64,000 bases of DNA. It comes from Flavobacteriaceae bacterium. GTDB lineage: Bacteria > Bacteroidota > Bacteroidia > Flavobacteriales > Flavobacteriaceae. A program made the translations under genes and the position numbers. The stretch lies in the NCBI GenBank assembly GCA_003443635.1, contig CP031964.1, positions 1,148,321 to 1,212,320 of the forward strand. The letters run 5' to 3'. Shown here in pieces: positions 28,101 to 35,722 of the stretch (position 1 is the stretch's first letter; every line of letters starts with the position of its first letter). Under the pieces are notes generated by a model, which made no database searches, was not told the origin of the DNA, and saw only the letters and a list, made by a program, of their open reading frames with translations.

Positions 28101-30137
28101 TTAATTTTTTAACGAAACAATACTTATACTTTTAAGAGCCTCTAAATATTCTATAACATATTCTAAAGGTATTGGCCCAAACTCCATAGATAATATATTT
28201 CTAATATCTTCTACACTATTTTTGTTATTTACAAGATTTAAAGTTTCATAAGCATATTCAGAACCAGAACCTTTTATTCCAGAATAATTATAAATTTTAG
28301 GTGTATTTTCATTGTTATAATGATCAGTAAAATAATCGTACCCAAATACAGACATAGGTCCTTTAATAGCTTTATTTCTTTTAAAAACTAATTTTGCTTT
28401 GGGGTGATTTGACTTTAGTTTTACACCTTTTCCAATAGTTGATTTTAAATTCTCTAAAAACTGAATGTAATCATTTTCAATAACACTATTTATTTTAGCA
28501 TAAGGTTTTATAGATTCAAAAACACCTAGCTCATAGTTCCAGAAATAGAACTTTAAATTTTCCTGCTCTTCTGTAGATAATAGTTTGGAGTACTCTAACA
28601 TTTTAGAAACCCTATTTAATGTTTTTTGTTTTAATGAGCTAATTAAAGAAGGCACATCATTTGTATCTAAATTTGCTATAAAATAAGCGCTACTTGCTCC
28701 AATAAAACCAGCACGTTTTAATTTAGTAGGGTCTATGTTGGCTGGAACGTCGTAATTAGTGTGAATATATCTATCTGGCCAATCATGAAGGTAAATTGAA
28801 GGAATTTTAAACGAGCCTTCAGTAAATACCTGAAAATCGCTACCCATGCTAAATTTACCTAAAACAGCTTGTAATGCTTCTTTGCCACCTTCTTTAGAAA
28901 CTATAGGGTATTCAACAGTTTTTCCACTAGCATACTCATAAGAAGCAGTATTTACAAATGCCCCAAAAGTTTCTCCAATATCATCTATAAAATTAGGTAA
29001 GCTTTGTGGAGAACGAGACACATGAAATATAGATTTTGTATCTGGGTTACCACCAACCATATCCATATGGATATTAAATTTTGTTTTCTCAGCATACTCA
29101 GGTTTATAACTTAATAAACTTGTAGTACCTTCAATTTCGGGCGACCATAAAAAACGTATACTGCGCTTTGGACGTTCGATCTTACCATTCAGTATTAACT
29201 TATTTAAAGTTCTGGCAACTTCTAAAATTGCAACACAGCCACTAGCGTTATCGTTGGCTCCAGGACGAGGGTGATCTAGATGGCAAGTGAATAAGATCTC
29301 TTCATTTTTTAGTTGAGGATGACTACCTTTTATTACTGCAGTAAGTAGGTCATAACTCCCAGCATGCTGGCTGGCAATAACTTTAGCATCCAAAACAATT
29401 TTTTCGCCACGCTTTAAACGTTCTTGAAAACGCCGAGCTTGTTTTAACGATACCATAAAAGCAAACATATCTACATCAGAAAATGTTTCTAAGTGCCCCC
29501 AGCGAATTAAATTCTCGTTTTCTTTAAACCAAGCAGTTACTTGATTTTGAGCATAACTTACAATACCAATAGCGCCATATTTTTTAACTGCTAGGGGAAC
29601 AATACTTCCGGGTTGCGACGCTGTTAATACAATTTTTCCTTTAATATTTTTATTAGCATAATCTGTATCAGAAGTACCAGTGCTAACATCAACTAATTCA
29701 GCGGTTACATCTGCACTTTTGCTATCTTGTGCAAGAACAAGCGGGATAGATTCCCAATCGGCAATTTTATTTTTTTGTATCCAAGTGTTATTTTTATTTT
29801 CTACCTCCCATAATTCTGCAAACTCAACATTCCAAGCTGGTCGTGATTTTTGAGTGCCGTACATTGCTTTTCCATCTGCAGGAATTTTAATTAATTCTGA
29901 CTCTAAACCATAAGATTTTAATTGTTCAGAAATAAAAGAAATAGCTTTGTTGTAATCTTCTGATCCTCTCATACGATGTAATCGAGAAATAAACTCTAAG
30001 TTACGTTTAGCATTTTCTCCAGATAACTCCTGATCAAGGTGTTTTATTAATTTATCTTGCTCAAATGGAATATTTTGAGCATTAATACTAAAAGAGTTAA
30101 AGATGAATAGAAATAAGAAAGAAACAATAAATTTCAT
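28101..30137 (-). CDS. Secreted M28-family zinc peptidase
   Basis: 678 residues with a signal peptide (cleavage near INAQN). It then has an N-terminal region, a PA-like insertion (about 140-260), and the M28 aminopeptidase core with zinc-site segments FTCHLDHPRPGANDNASG (His and Asp ligands), SPEIEGTTSLLSY (Glu general base and ligand), NIHMDMVGGNP and a late SIYLHDWPDRYIHT (His). The last 150 residues are helical and look like a family-specific C-terminal extension. It probably removes N-terminal residues from peptides outside the inner membrane. Single gene, convergent with clpS. Confidence 0.9.
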   Translation of the reverse strand: MKFIVSFLFLFIFNSFSINAQNIPFEQDKLIKHLDQELSGENAKRNLEFISRLHRMRGSEDYNKAISFISEQLKSYGLESELIKIPADGKAMYGTQKSRPAWNVEFAELWEVENKNNTWIQKNKIADWESIPLVLAQDSKSADVTAELVDVSTGTSDTDYANKNIKGKIVLTASQPGSIVPLAVKKYGAIGIVSYAQNQVTAWFKENENLIRWGHLETFSDVDMFAFMVSLKQARRFQERLKRGEKIVLDAKVIASQHAGSYDLLTAVIKGSHPQLKNEEILFTCHLDHPRPGANDNASGCVAILEVARTLNKLILNGKIERPKRSIRFLWSPEIEGTTSLLSYKPEYAEKTKFNIHMDMVGGNPDTKSIFHVSRSPQSLPNFIDDIGETFGAFVNTASYEYASGKTVEYPIVSKEGGKEALQAVLGKFSMGSDFQVFTEGSFKIPSIYLHDWPDRYIHTNYDVPANIDPTKLKRAGFIGASSAYFIANLDTNDVPSLISSLKQKTLNRVSKMLEYSKLLSTEEQENLKFYFWNYELGVFESIKPYAKINSVIENDYIQFLENLKSTIGKGVKLKSNHPKAKLVFKRNKAIKGPMSVFGYDYFTDHYNNENTPKIYNYSGIKGSGSEYAYETLNLVNNKNSVEDIRNILSMEFGPIPLEYVIEYLEALKSISIVSLKN

Positions 30138-30230
30138 ATTAGATGATTATATTAATGAAGTGTTTAAGGTAGCTTGCCAAAAATACTTTAAAGTATAGAA
30201 ACTCCTTTAATTTTATGATTTGTAGATATA

Positions 30231-30635
30231 TTACTTTTTACGATACTCTTTGTTAAGTAAATTTAATATTTCTGTATTTTCCTTATGGATCAAATCTAGT
30301 TTGTTGTTTAAAGCATTATACTCTTCGCTGAAAAAGGTTTTTAGTATTTTAAACTTATCTTTTTCGATTTCGTAAATTGCTTTTTCTTCATTTACAATAG
30401 ATTTTTGATCTGCATTAACGTATTTGCTTCCTTCTCCAGTTAAAATCCAATGCGCACTATATTTTGGATATTTTAAAATTATTGTAGCAACAACTTCTGC
30501 ACTAGGAATACTATTTCTTTTTTGAAGAACATTTAAGTATCCGCTTGTCTTTCCTATGCTTAATTCAAATGCCCTTTGGCTTCTAGGAAAAAGTTCTTGT
30601 TGCATTTCTACAATCCTTTTGATAATTGTATTCAT
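30231..30635 (-). CDS. Helix-turn-helix regulator, XRE-like
   Basis: 134 residues if translation begins at the Met at 30635; the open frame reaches up to 30722, but the upstream Met lies inside a palindrome and the first 29 codons look non-coding. The N-terminal domain (about 1-75) resembles Bacteroidota phage-type repressors: IIKRIVEMQQELFPRSQRAF...GKTSGYLNVLQKRNSIP, then KYPKYSAHWILTGEGSKY. The last 55 residues form a charged coiled-coil-like segment and there is no S24 peptidase domain. It diverges from a small basic gene across a 140-bp gap holding an 18-bp palindrome, so it probably regulates both. Confidence 0.78.
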   Translation of the reverse strand: MNTIIKRIVEMQQELFPRSQRAFELSIGKTSGYLNVLQKRNSIPSAEVVATIILKYPKYSAHWILTGEGSKYVNADQKSIVNEEKAIYEIEKDKFKILKTFFSEEYNALNNKLDLIHKENTEILNLLNKEYRKK

Positions 30636-30702
30636 AAAATATATTGTAAATGACAGATAATTCTCAAAATAGTTGTGAATATATTTTGATTTATAAAATA
30701 TT

Positions 30703-30720
30703 GTATGTAATATTACATAC
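30703..30720. promoter_or_regulatory. Candidate operator: 18-bp perfect palindrome
   Basis: GTATGTAATATTACATAC, a perfect two-fold palindrome in the gap between the divergent HTH regulator and the 84-residue gene. A dimeric HTH repressor acting on both genes is the simplest reading. Confidence 0.5.
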
Positions 30721-30776
30721 ACATACTAAGCAATAAATATAACACAAATACGTCACAAACTAAATGATATTTATGT

Positions 30777-31031
30777 ATGATTACCCCATTAGAAAAGAAA
30801 AAATTAAAAAATTTCCTTAAAAGCAATTATGCACAGGATGTTTTAAAAGTGCTTAAAAAAAGAAATGTCACGAATAGGAAAGGAAATCCTTACAGCGAAT
30901 CTATGATAAGAAATGTGCTTTCAGGTCAAGAAAATCAAGACATTGAAGATGCTATTTTTGAAGTTTATTCTAATAGAAAAGAGCAATATCAAAAAAAACA
31001 AGAAGAGAAAAAAAGAACATTATATCAATGA
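30777..31031 (+). CDS. Small basic protein, possible DNA-binding partner of the HTH gene
   Basis: 84 residues, very Lys/Glu/Arg-rich. The central part (KSNYAQDVLKVLKKRNVTNRKG...SESMIRNVLSGQEN) has the shape of a short HTH: two helices followed by a SxSMIRNVL recognition-like helix, ending in a charged helix. I do not recognise a named family. It diverges from the XRE-type regulator, and its stop overlaps the start of a 45-codon membrane peptide (ATGA), suggesting an operon. Confidence 0.65.
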   Translation: MITPLEKKKLKNFLKSNYAQDVLKVLKKRNVTNRKGNPYSESMIRNVLSGQENQDIEDAIFEVYSNRKEQYQKKQEEKKRTLYQ

Positions 31032-31165
31032 GAATTATACGAAATTTAAATATGCACCTTCATAAGATTGGTAAGCGTTTTCATAAACTTTTATTAATCA
31101 CTTTAATCATTTTTACTGTATTTGTTTTGACTTTAAGTATCATATACATACATAACAAAGCATAA
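31028..31165 (+). CDS. 45-residue single-span membrane peptide
   Basis: Starts at the ATG overlapping the stop of the preceding gene (ATGA). The peptide begins MRIIRNLNMHLHKIGKRFHK, strongly basic, followed by one hydrophobic span (LLLITLIIFTVFVLTLSIIY) and a short IHNKA tail. Positive-inside charge suggests the N-terminus is cytoplasmic. Unknown function. The overlap with the upstream gene is the main support for it being real. Confidence 0.5.
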   Translation: MRIIRNLNMHLHKIGKRFHKLLLITLIIFTVFVLTLSIIYIHNKA

Positions 31166-31182
31166 AAAATAAGTTTTCATTA

Positions 31183-31512
31183 ATGAAATTTGACAGTATT
31201 ACAAGTTATAAGTGTGTTAAACCAGAAGCTTTTTCGAAATTAGTTACGATTAAAAAAGTATTGCATAGTTATGATATAAAGCTAATAATTTGTAAATCTT
31301 CAAGAACAATAATTTGGTCACAAAATGATCAAATAAATACATTTAATAACCTGCCTGGTATTTTTTATAATTTATTAAAAGAAGTTCTGGAAAATGACGA
31401 ACAAGCACAAGTAGCATTTAAAGTTTTTTTTCCTGATATATCAGAAGAGCGCAGAAAAGTTGAGTTTTATGTTTGTCATATGTGGAGTAAGGATAGTCTC
31501 TTAAACTATTAA
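31183..31512 (+). CDS. Hypothetical protein
   Basis: 109 residues, no signal peptide or membrane span, mixed alpha/beta pattern (DIKLIICKSSRTIIWS, QVAFKVFFPD, RKVEFYVCHMW). I do not recognise a family. It lies 17 bp after the small membrane peptide on the same strand, so the 84-, 45- and 109-residue genes may form one operon controlled by the divergent regulator. Confidence 0.6.
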   Translation: MKFDSITSYKCVKPEAFSKLVTIKKVLHSYDIKLIICKSSRTIIWSQNDQINTFNNLPGIFYNLLKEVLENDEQAQVAFKVFFPDISEERRKVEFYVCHMWSKDSLLNY

Positions 31513-31580
31513 CTGAAAAATGTTACTTAATTACATCCTGTAAGATTGCACTTTTTATTTATTAGCCTAAAAGAATTATA

Positions 31581-31706
31581 CTACGAATTTTCTTTTGACT
31601 CATTTTCTTTTGTTAAATTAGTTCCAAACCAAAGTAGTAAATCATACACTAACACATTAGTGATTATAAAAACACTTATAATAAAATATATAGAATAAAC
31701 TAATTC
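31581..31706 (-). pseudogene. Possible remnant of a small membrane protein
   Basis: A 41-codon open stretch on the minus strand with a hydrophobic span (SIYFIISVFIITNVLVYDLL), then WFGTNLTKE and a charged tail ending ENS-stop. There is no ATG, GTG or TTG at a plausible start; a stop codon lies two codons upstream of its first residue. It may be a decayed gene end or chance. The surrounding 225-bp gap holds nothing else I can name. Confidence 0.25.
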
Positions 31707-31737
31707 TCTTTAAAATAAGAAGTATTTAAAATAAATA

Positions 31738-32844
31738 ATGACAGGGACATCATTAATAATTAACATCTTAATCGCCTACGGAGCTTGTCAAGCATTTTTT
31801 ATAGCTTTTATTTTATTAAAATCAGAAAGCACATTATTTAAAAAACTATTTGCCTCCTTGTTAATCATTGAAGGAATAACACTTTTTGAAAGGCTTTTGG
31901 TCGAAACAGAATTAATATCCACTATTCCACATATATTGGGAGTGAGTCACCCCATTAGTTTTTTAAAACCACCATTAATGCTATTCATGGCATTAGCAAT
32001 AACAATTAAATCTTTTAAATTATCTAAAAAATACTATTGGCATTTTACCGTTTTTGGAATCATGTTGTTTTTGAATTTTCCTTTTTATTTTTTGAGTGGG
32101 AATGAAAAATTAGAAACAATAAAGGTTTTTATGGAAGAGATTCCCTCTTATAAAAGTTTTGAGTTTTATTTTACTTTGAGTTTTTTCGTTTATATAGGTA
32201 TTTATATTTTTTTAAGTATCAAGAAATTAAAACAATTCAAGAATCAAATTACCAATAATGCTTTGGTGAATTGGTACTACACAGTGTTAATTAGTTATGT
32301 AGTGTTTTTAGTATTACACCTTATCTATTTTGCTATTCAACCTTTAGGAGAATATAGTTTTGCCTTGATCAATCAAATTAGTATGCTGGCAATGACTTTT
32401 ATTGTTCAATCTATAGCTTATAAAATTATTGATAAATCAACTATTTTTAGCAGTAAACCACCTAAGATGATCGATTTACAGGAAAGAGAAAATGCTGAAA
32501 ATATAATTATAAACAAGTTAGAGATAGATAAAATTTACTTGAACAACGATTTAAGTCTCGCCATATTTTCTGAATCAATTTCATATCCTTCAGCTTATGT
32601 TTCAGAAATTATAAATCAGAAGTTTAATTGTTCTTTTAAAAAACTGATCAATTTATATAGATTAAAAGAAGCTAAAAATAACATTCAAAAAAATAAGAGT
32701 AGTAAAATAAAATTAATTGATATTGCTTTTGAATCGGGTTTTAATAACAAGGTTTCCTTTTATAGAGCATTTAAGGATTTTGAAGGAATTTCACCATCTG
32801 CATATCTAGAAAAGATAAAAAAAGAACAAAAATTAAAAAAATAA
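31738..32844 (+). CDS. Membrane-bound AraC-family transcriptional regulator
   Basis: 368 residues. The first ~240 contain seven hydrophobic segments, with no extracellular domain; a C-terminal AraC-type double HTH (about 265-365) follows, with the typical second half IKLIDIAFESGFNNKVSFYRAFKDFEGISPSAY. This 7TM-AraC architecture is common in Flavobacteriaceae and is thought to sense a signal at the membrane. The SRPBCC gene 77 bp downstream is a possible target. No operator recognised. Confidence 0.88.
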   Translation: MTGTSLIINILIAYGACQAFFIAFILLKSESTLFKKLFASLLIIEGITLFERLLVETELISTIPHILGVSHPISFLKPPLMLFMALAITIKSFKLSKKYYWHFTVFGIMLFLNFPFYFLSGNEKLETIKVFMEEIPSYKSFEFYFTLSFFVYIGIYIFLSIKKLKQFKNQITNNALVNWYYTVLISYVVFLVLHLIYFAIQPLGEYSFALINQISMLAMTFIVQSIAYKIIDKSTIFSSKPPKMIDLQERENAENIIINKLEIDKIYLNNDLSLAIFSESISYPSAYVSEIINQKFNCSFKKLINLYRLKEAKNNIQKNKSSKIKLIDIAFESGFNNKVSFYRAFKDFEGISPSAYLEKIKKEQKLKK

Positions 32845-32921
32845 GGTTACAAAACAGATATGTAACCAAAACTAAAAATAATTTATTTAATTATGTGTCA
32901 AGAACAAAAAACGAATAAATT

Positions 32922-33362
32922 ATGAAATACAAGGGTTCGGTAATTATCCATAAACCAAGAGAGGTTGTTACAACTTTATTTATTGATCCTAATAACAACA
33001 AAGAATACCAAGATGGTTTTGTGAAAAAAGAATTGATAAGTGGTAACTTAGGGCATAATGGAGCAAAATCAAAAATGTACTATTCAGACGGTAAACGAGA
33101 TATGGTATTAACTGAAACCATTATTAAAAATGATTTGCCCGGCTCTTTTGAAGCTTTTTACCACCATAAACATATGGATAATACAATGAAGTGTACTTTT
33201 ATTGAAATTAACTCACAAAAAACTGAATATAAATACGAATACGAGTACACTAGAATTAATTGGTTTCTACCTAAATTATTAGCTATTTTATTTCCAAGTA
33301 TTTATAGGAAACAAGGTGATAAATGGATGCAACAGTTTAAAGAATTTGTCGAAAAACAATAA
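32922..33362 (+). CDS. SRPBCC-fold (START/Bet v1-like) protein
   Basis: 146 residues starting MKYKGSVIIHKPREVVTTLFIDPNNN, the typical beginning of polyketide cyclase/AHSA1-type SRPBCC domains, and ending in a long amphipathic helix (YRKQGDKWMQQFKEFVEKQ). Such proteins bind hydrophobic ligands in a deep cavity; no catalytic role can be assigned. It lies directly before the TfoX-like gene (3 bp). Confidence 0.8.
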   Translation: MKYKGSVIIHKPREVVTTLFIDPNNNKEYQDGFVKKELISGNLGHNGAKSKMYYSDGKRDMVLTETIIKNDLPGSFEAFYHHKHMDNTMKCTFIEINSQKTEYKYEYEYTRINWFLPKLLAILFPSIYRKQGDKWMQQFKEFVEKQ

Positions 33363-33365
33363 ATT

Positions 33366-33689
33366 ATGTGGGCAGAAAAATTAAAAATATATGATCAGCT
33401 TATTGCTAAATGTAATCGATTTGAAAGAAAAGGAAAAACAATGCCTTATACTTCTGCAAATGGGCATATGTTTTCACTTTTTAATAAAGCTGGAGAAATA
33501 GGAATTCGATTTTCTAAAGAAGTACAGAAAAAATATATTGAAGAGTTTGAAACTACTATATACAAATCTTATAACTCTACTATGCATGGTTATGTGTTAA
33601 TACCGGAAAGTATGTGGGATGATTTAGATAAATTGTCGGAATATTTGAATGAGAGTTATGATTATGTAATGAGCTTACCTTCAAAATAA
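33366..33689 (+). CDS. Small protein resembling TfoX N-terminal domain
   Basis: 107 residues. The central part (KTMPYTSANGHMFSLFNKAGEIGIRFSK) and the end (YVLIPESMWDDLDKLSEYLNESYDYVMSL) match the layout of TfoX/Sxy N-terminal domains: a short 'GxMF' strand pair followed by a 'lpe...l..yl..Sy.y...L' helix. The assignment is tentative; a role in competence is not implied. Probably cotranscribed with the SRPBCC gene. Confidence 0.65.
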   Translation: MWAEKLKIYDQLIAKCNRFERKGKTMPYTSANGHMFSLFNKAGEIGIRFSKEVQKKYIEEFETTIYKSYNSTMHGYVLIPESMWDDLDKLSEYLNESYDYVMSLPSK

Positions 33690-33693
33690 ATTG

Positions 33694-33746
33694 TTCACAA
33701 CGAAATCATAGCAAATTAGCGTTGAATTATAGCTATTGTTGTGTAC
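33694..33746. repeat. Imperfect inverted repeat (attC-like shape)
   Basis: CACAAC (33696-33701) pairs with GTTGTG (33738-33743) and ATAGC (33708-33712) with GCTAT (33732-33736), with an asymmetric interior bulge. A further CACAACG occurs at 34152-34158 in the same orientation, so the membrane-protein gene between them is framed by copies. The arms do not match the integron consensus GTTRRRY. Confidence 0.35.
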
Positions 33747-33764
33747 TGTTTTTTATTCATTCCA

Positions 33765-34124
33765 TTATCCTTTTCCAATAAATTTAGTTTGTAAATAAAA
33801 CTCTCCGATTATCCAAATCCCGATAAAAATCAAGGTAATCAATAGCGTTTTATTCAGTCGATTCATATTTTTTTCAATCAGATATTTTGATTGGAATAAT
33901 ATTAGTCCGATTAGAGTCAGAGAAATGAAAAGTCGGATTGAGCTAAATTGCTCTTTAGTCAAATCGTAATAACTATGCATGTTTCCCCAAACTCCGTTTC
34001 GGTCAAATATTGTTGAATAATAAATCCACCCATAAAATCCAGCAAAAAGTCCGAATGAAGGAATGATCAGAATTGATGCAATCCAATGATAAGGTTTCAG
34101 TTTGCTGTTTTCTTCGATTTTCAT
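33765..34124 (-). CDS. Small membrane protein of unknown function
   Basis: 119 residues with three hydrophobic segments (about 13-32, 60-77, 90-110) and charged termini. No family recognised. Codon and base composition look slightly richer in G and C than the neighbours. It is a lone minus-strand gene between the TfoX-like gene and tRNA-Arg, framed by two CACAACG copies, which makes it look like a mobile cassette. Confidence 0.65.
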   Translation of the reverse strand: MKIEENSKLKPYHWIASILIIPSFGLFAGFYGWIYYSTIFDRNGVWGNMHSYYDLTKEQFSSIRLFISLTLIGLILFQSKYLIEKNMNRLNKTLLITLIFIGIWIIGEFYLQTKFIGKG

Positions 34125-34284
34125 TTAGTTTCGAGATTTTTTCAAATGCTACACAACGTGGGAATATATATATCTAAATATATAATAATTCTTACAAACT
34201 AAGAAGGTTTTAATAAGATCAAAACTACCTTAAATTAAGAAAAAAAGTTATAACGATATAATATTACTAAATATTATAAATAAA

Positions 34285-34325
34285 AAAATCCGCAACAACT
34301 TAAATTTAGTAGTTATGCGGATTTT
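34285..34325 (-). terminator. Intrinsic terminator of tRNA-Arg
   Basis: 10-bp stem AAAATCCGCA (34285-34294) with TGCGGATTTT (34316-34325), 21-nt loop; on the minus strand the stem runs into a T tract just past the tRNA 3' end. Confidence 0.85.
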
Positions 34326-34330
34326 ATTTG

Positions 34331-34404
34331 TGACCTCGGCAGGATTCAAACCTGCAACCTCTTGAGCCGTAATCAAGTGCACTATTCAGTTATGCTACGA
34401 GGCC
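34331..34404 (-). tRNA. tRNA-Arg (anticodon ACG)
   Basis: 74-nt cloverleaf on the minus strand. Acceptor GGCCTCG with CGAGGTC plus discriminator A; anticodon stem CTTGA/TCAAG with loop TTACGGC, anticodon ACG. T arm with GGTTTGAATCC. CCA is not encoded. Decodes CGN codons, presumably after A34 deamination. Confidence 0.96.
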
Positions 34405-34417
34405 AATTTTGTGGGTG

Positions 34418-34447
34418 CAAATATATTTTATTTTAGCGCAATGACAA
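34418..34447 (-). promoter_or_regulatory. Promoter of tRNA-Arg
   Basis: On the minus strand: TTG (34447-34445), a 19-bp spacer, TATATTTG (34425-34418). This matches the Bacteroidota consensus exactly. Transcription would start about 7 nt before the tRNA 5' end. Confidence 0.8.
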
Positions 34448-34558
34448 AATAAACCCATAAAATTAATTAATTTTCGAGAATGAAATAAATTATGATAATT
34501 GTTAACGACAATTAAAATAGACTTTGTCTAAAAATACCTAACCAATAAAAACAAATAA

Positions 34559-35074
34559 ATGCAAGAGTTAGAACAATATATAAGGGATATACAAGATTTT
34601 CCCAAACAAGGAATACTATTTAAAGATATAACCCCTTTATTACAGAATCAAGAAGGGATGAATCTATATTTAGAAACGCTATACAACTTAATAAAGGATG
34701 AAAAAATTGATAAAGTTATAGGAATTGAATCTAGAGGATTCTTTTTCGGAACATTATTGGCGCAAAAAATAAATGCAGGCTTTATTCCTGTTCGTAAACC
34801 TGGAAAATTACCATATAAAACACTTTCTCAAACGTATAGTTTAGAGTATGGGGAAGATGCTTTAGAGATACATATGGATGCTATACAAAAAGGAGAACGT
34901 ATTTTAATTCATGATGATGTGTTGGCTACTGGTGGTACAGCAGAAGCTGTTTGTAAATTAGTAGAGAGGTTAGGGGGTAAGATAGTGCAATGTAACTTTA
35001 TAATGGAACTTGGTTTTTTAAATGGAAAAGATAAATTAAAAAACTATAAAATTACTTCAGCCTTAAGCTATTAA
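34559..35074 (+). CDS. apt: Adenine phosphoribosyltransferase
   Basis: Salvages adenine to AMP using PRPP. In the 171 residues the family blocks are IRDIQDFPKQGILFKDITPLL, VIGIESRGFFFG, PVRKPGKLP, LEIHMDAIQKGERILIHDDV and the PRPP-binding loop DDVLATGGTAEA. The length is typical. Its end overlaps by 4 bp the end of a convergent 50-residue gene. Confidence 0.97.
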   Translation: MQELEQYIRDIQDFPKQGILFKDITPLLQNQEGMNLYLETLYNLIKDEKIDKVIGIESRGFFFGTLLAQKINAGFIPVRKPGKLPYKTLSQTYSLEYGEDALEIHMDAIQKGERILIHDDVLATGGTAEAVCKLVERLGGKIVQCNFIMELGFLNGKDKLKNYKITSALSY

Positions 35075-35223
35075 TCTAAAGCACGTTTGGTAACGTATAA
35101 TCTCCAACCAAAAATGGCGAGTTGTAATCTTGTAGCTTTACTTAAATCCAGATTTTGTTTGGTATAACTTGGTAAAACTATTTTATTAATCTTAGCTAAA
35201 GTTTTAAAAAAGATACGGTGCAT
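35071..35223 (-). CDS. Conserved 50-residue protein
   Basis: Short minus-strand gene coding for 50 residues, basic, with the pattern MHRIFFKTLAKINKIVLPSY...NLDLSKATRLQLAIFGWRLYV. I recognise this as a small protein conserved in flavobacteria, where it is often left unnamed or, I think wrongly, called SsrA-binding protein. Possible amphipathic, membrane-associated helix. The start at 35223 is just behind an 8-base -7-like box (TATTTTTG on the minus strand at 35234-35227). Confidence 0.7.
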   Translation of the reverse strand: MHRIFFKTLAKINKIVLPSYTKQNLDLSKATRLQLAIFGWRLYVTKRALD

Positions 35224-35227
35224 ATAC

Positions 35228-35270
35228 AAAAATAGTAAAACTTAATTTGGAATTCGGTTTTACTATTTTT
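35228..35270. promoter_or_regulatory. 14-bp perfect inverted repeat with mirrored -7-like boxes
   Basis: AAAAATAGTAAAAC (35228-35241) and GTTTTACTATTTTT (35257-35270), 15-nt spacer. Because of the symmetry, TATTTTTG occurs on both strands at the outer edges, pointing away from the centre. It could be a divergent promoter, an operator or an AT-rich terminator for transcripts from either side. Confidence 0.4.
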
Positions 35271-35671
35271 GAGCGTAAGGTTTTATAATGTAGAGAAAAT
35301 AATGTCTATTAAAAATTTTATAAGTGTAATCATAATGGTTTTATTTTAGTGATTGATTTAAACTAATTTTTTAATTATGGCGGCAATATATGTTGCTGTA
35401 AAGTATACTGCCAAACACTTTTTAATAAAATAATAAATTTGAATTTATTTTTATAAGTAAAATAATGGATTTCGTTTTATAAACAAATATGTTGTCTGCA
35501 AAAAAGTTTTAATTTGTTACTATTAATGTGATTTATGGTTTTAAACTGCAACATTTATAGAGGGTTTTTTATAACTTTTTTTAAACTCTAGGGGTGTTTT
35601 GTTGTTTTTTAAGCCTTATTTTGGGATTCCGTTATTTTGATATTATTTAAAGATTGATTTATAATATAAAA
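35271..35671. other. Intergenic stretch without recognised gene
   Basis: About 400 bp of AT-rich sequence between the inverted repeat and the terminator of the M56 gene. Only frames shorter than 20 codons start with ATG, none with coding character. No tRNA, repeat or further promoter was recognised. Confidence 0.5.
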
Positions 35672-35692
35672 AACCTGCTTTTAAAGCAGGTT
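35672..35692 (-). terminator. Intrinsic terminator of the blaI-M56 operon
   Basis: Stem AACCTGCTTT (35672-35681) with AAAGCAGGTT (35683-35692); on the minus strand the stem runs into a T tract. Located 30 bp after the M56 gene stop. Confidence 0.85.
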
Positions 35693-35722
35693 CTTCTTTA
35701 CTATTTTTAAGGGTTAATATTA

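Noticed and set aside
30231..31031. Intact prophage at the HTH regulator
   Set aside because: No integrase, structural or lysis gene lies nearby; only the regulator resembles a phage repressor.
33694..33746. Integron attC site
   Set aside because: The arms are CACAAC/GTTGTG, which do not fit RYYYAAC/GTTRRRY, and no integrase is present; kept only as an attC-like shape.
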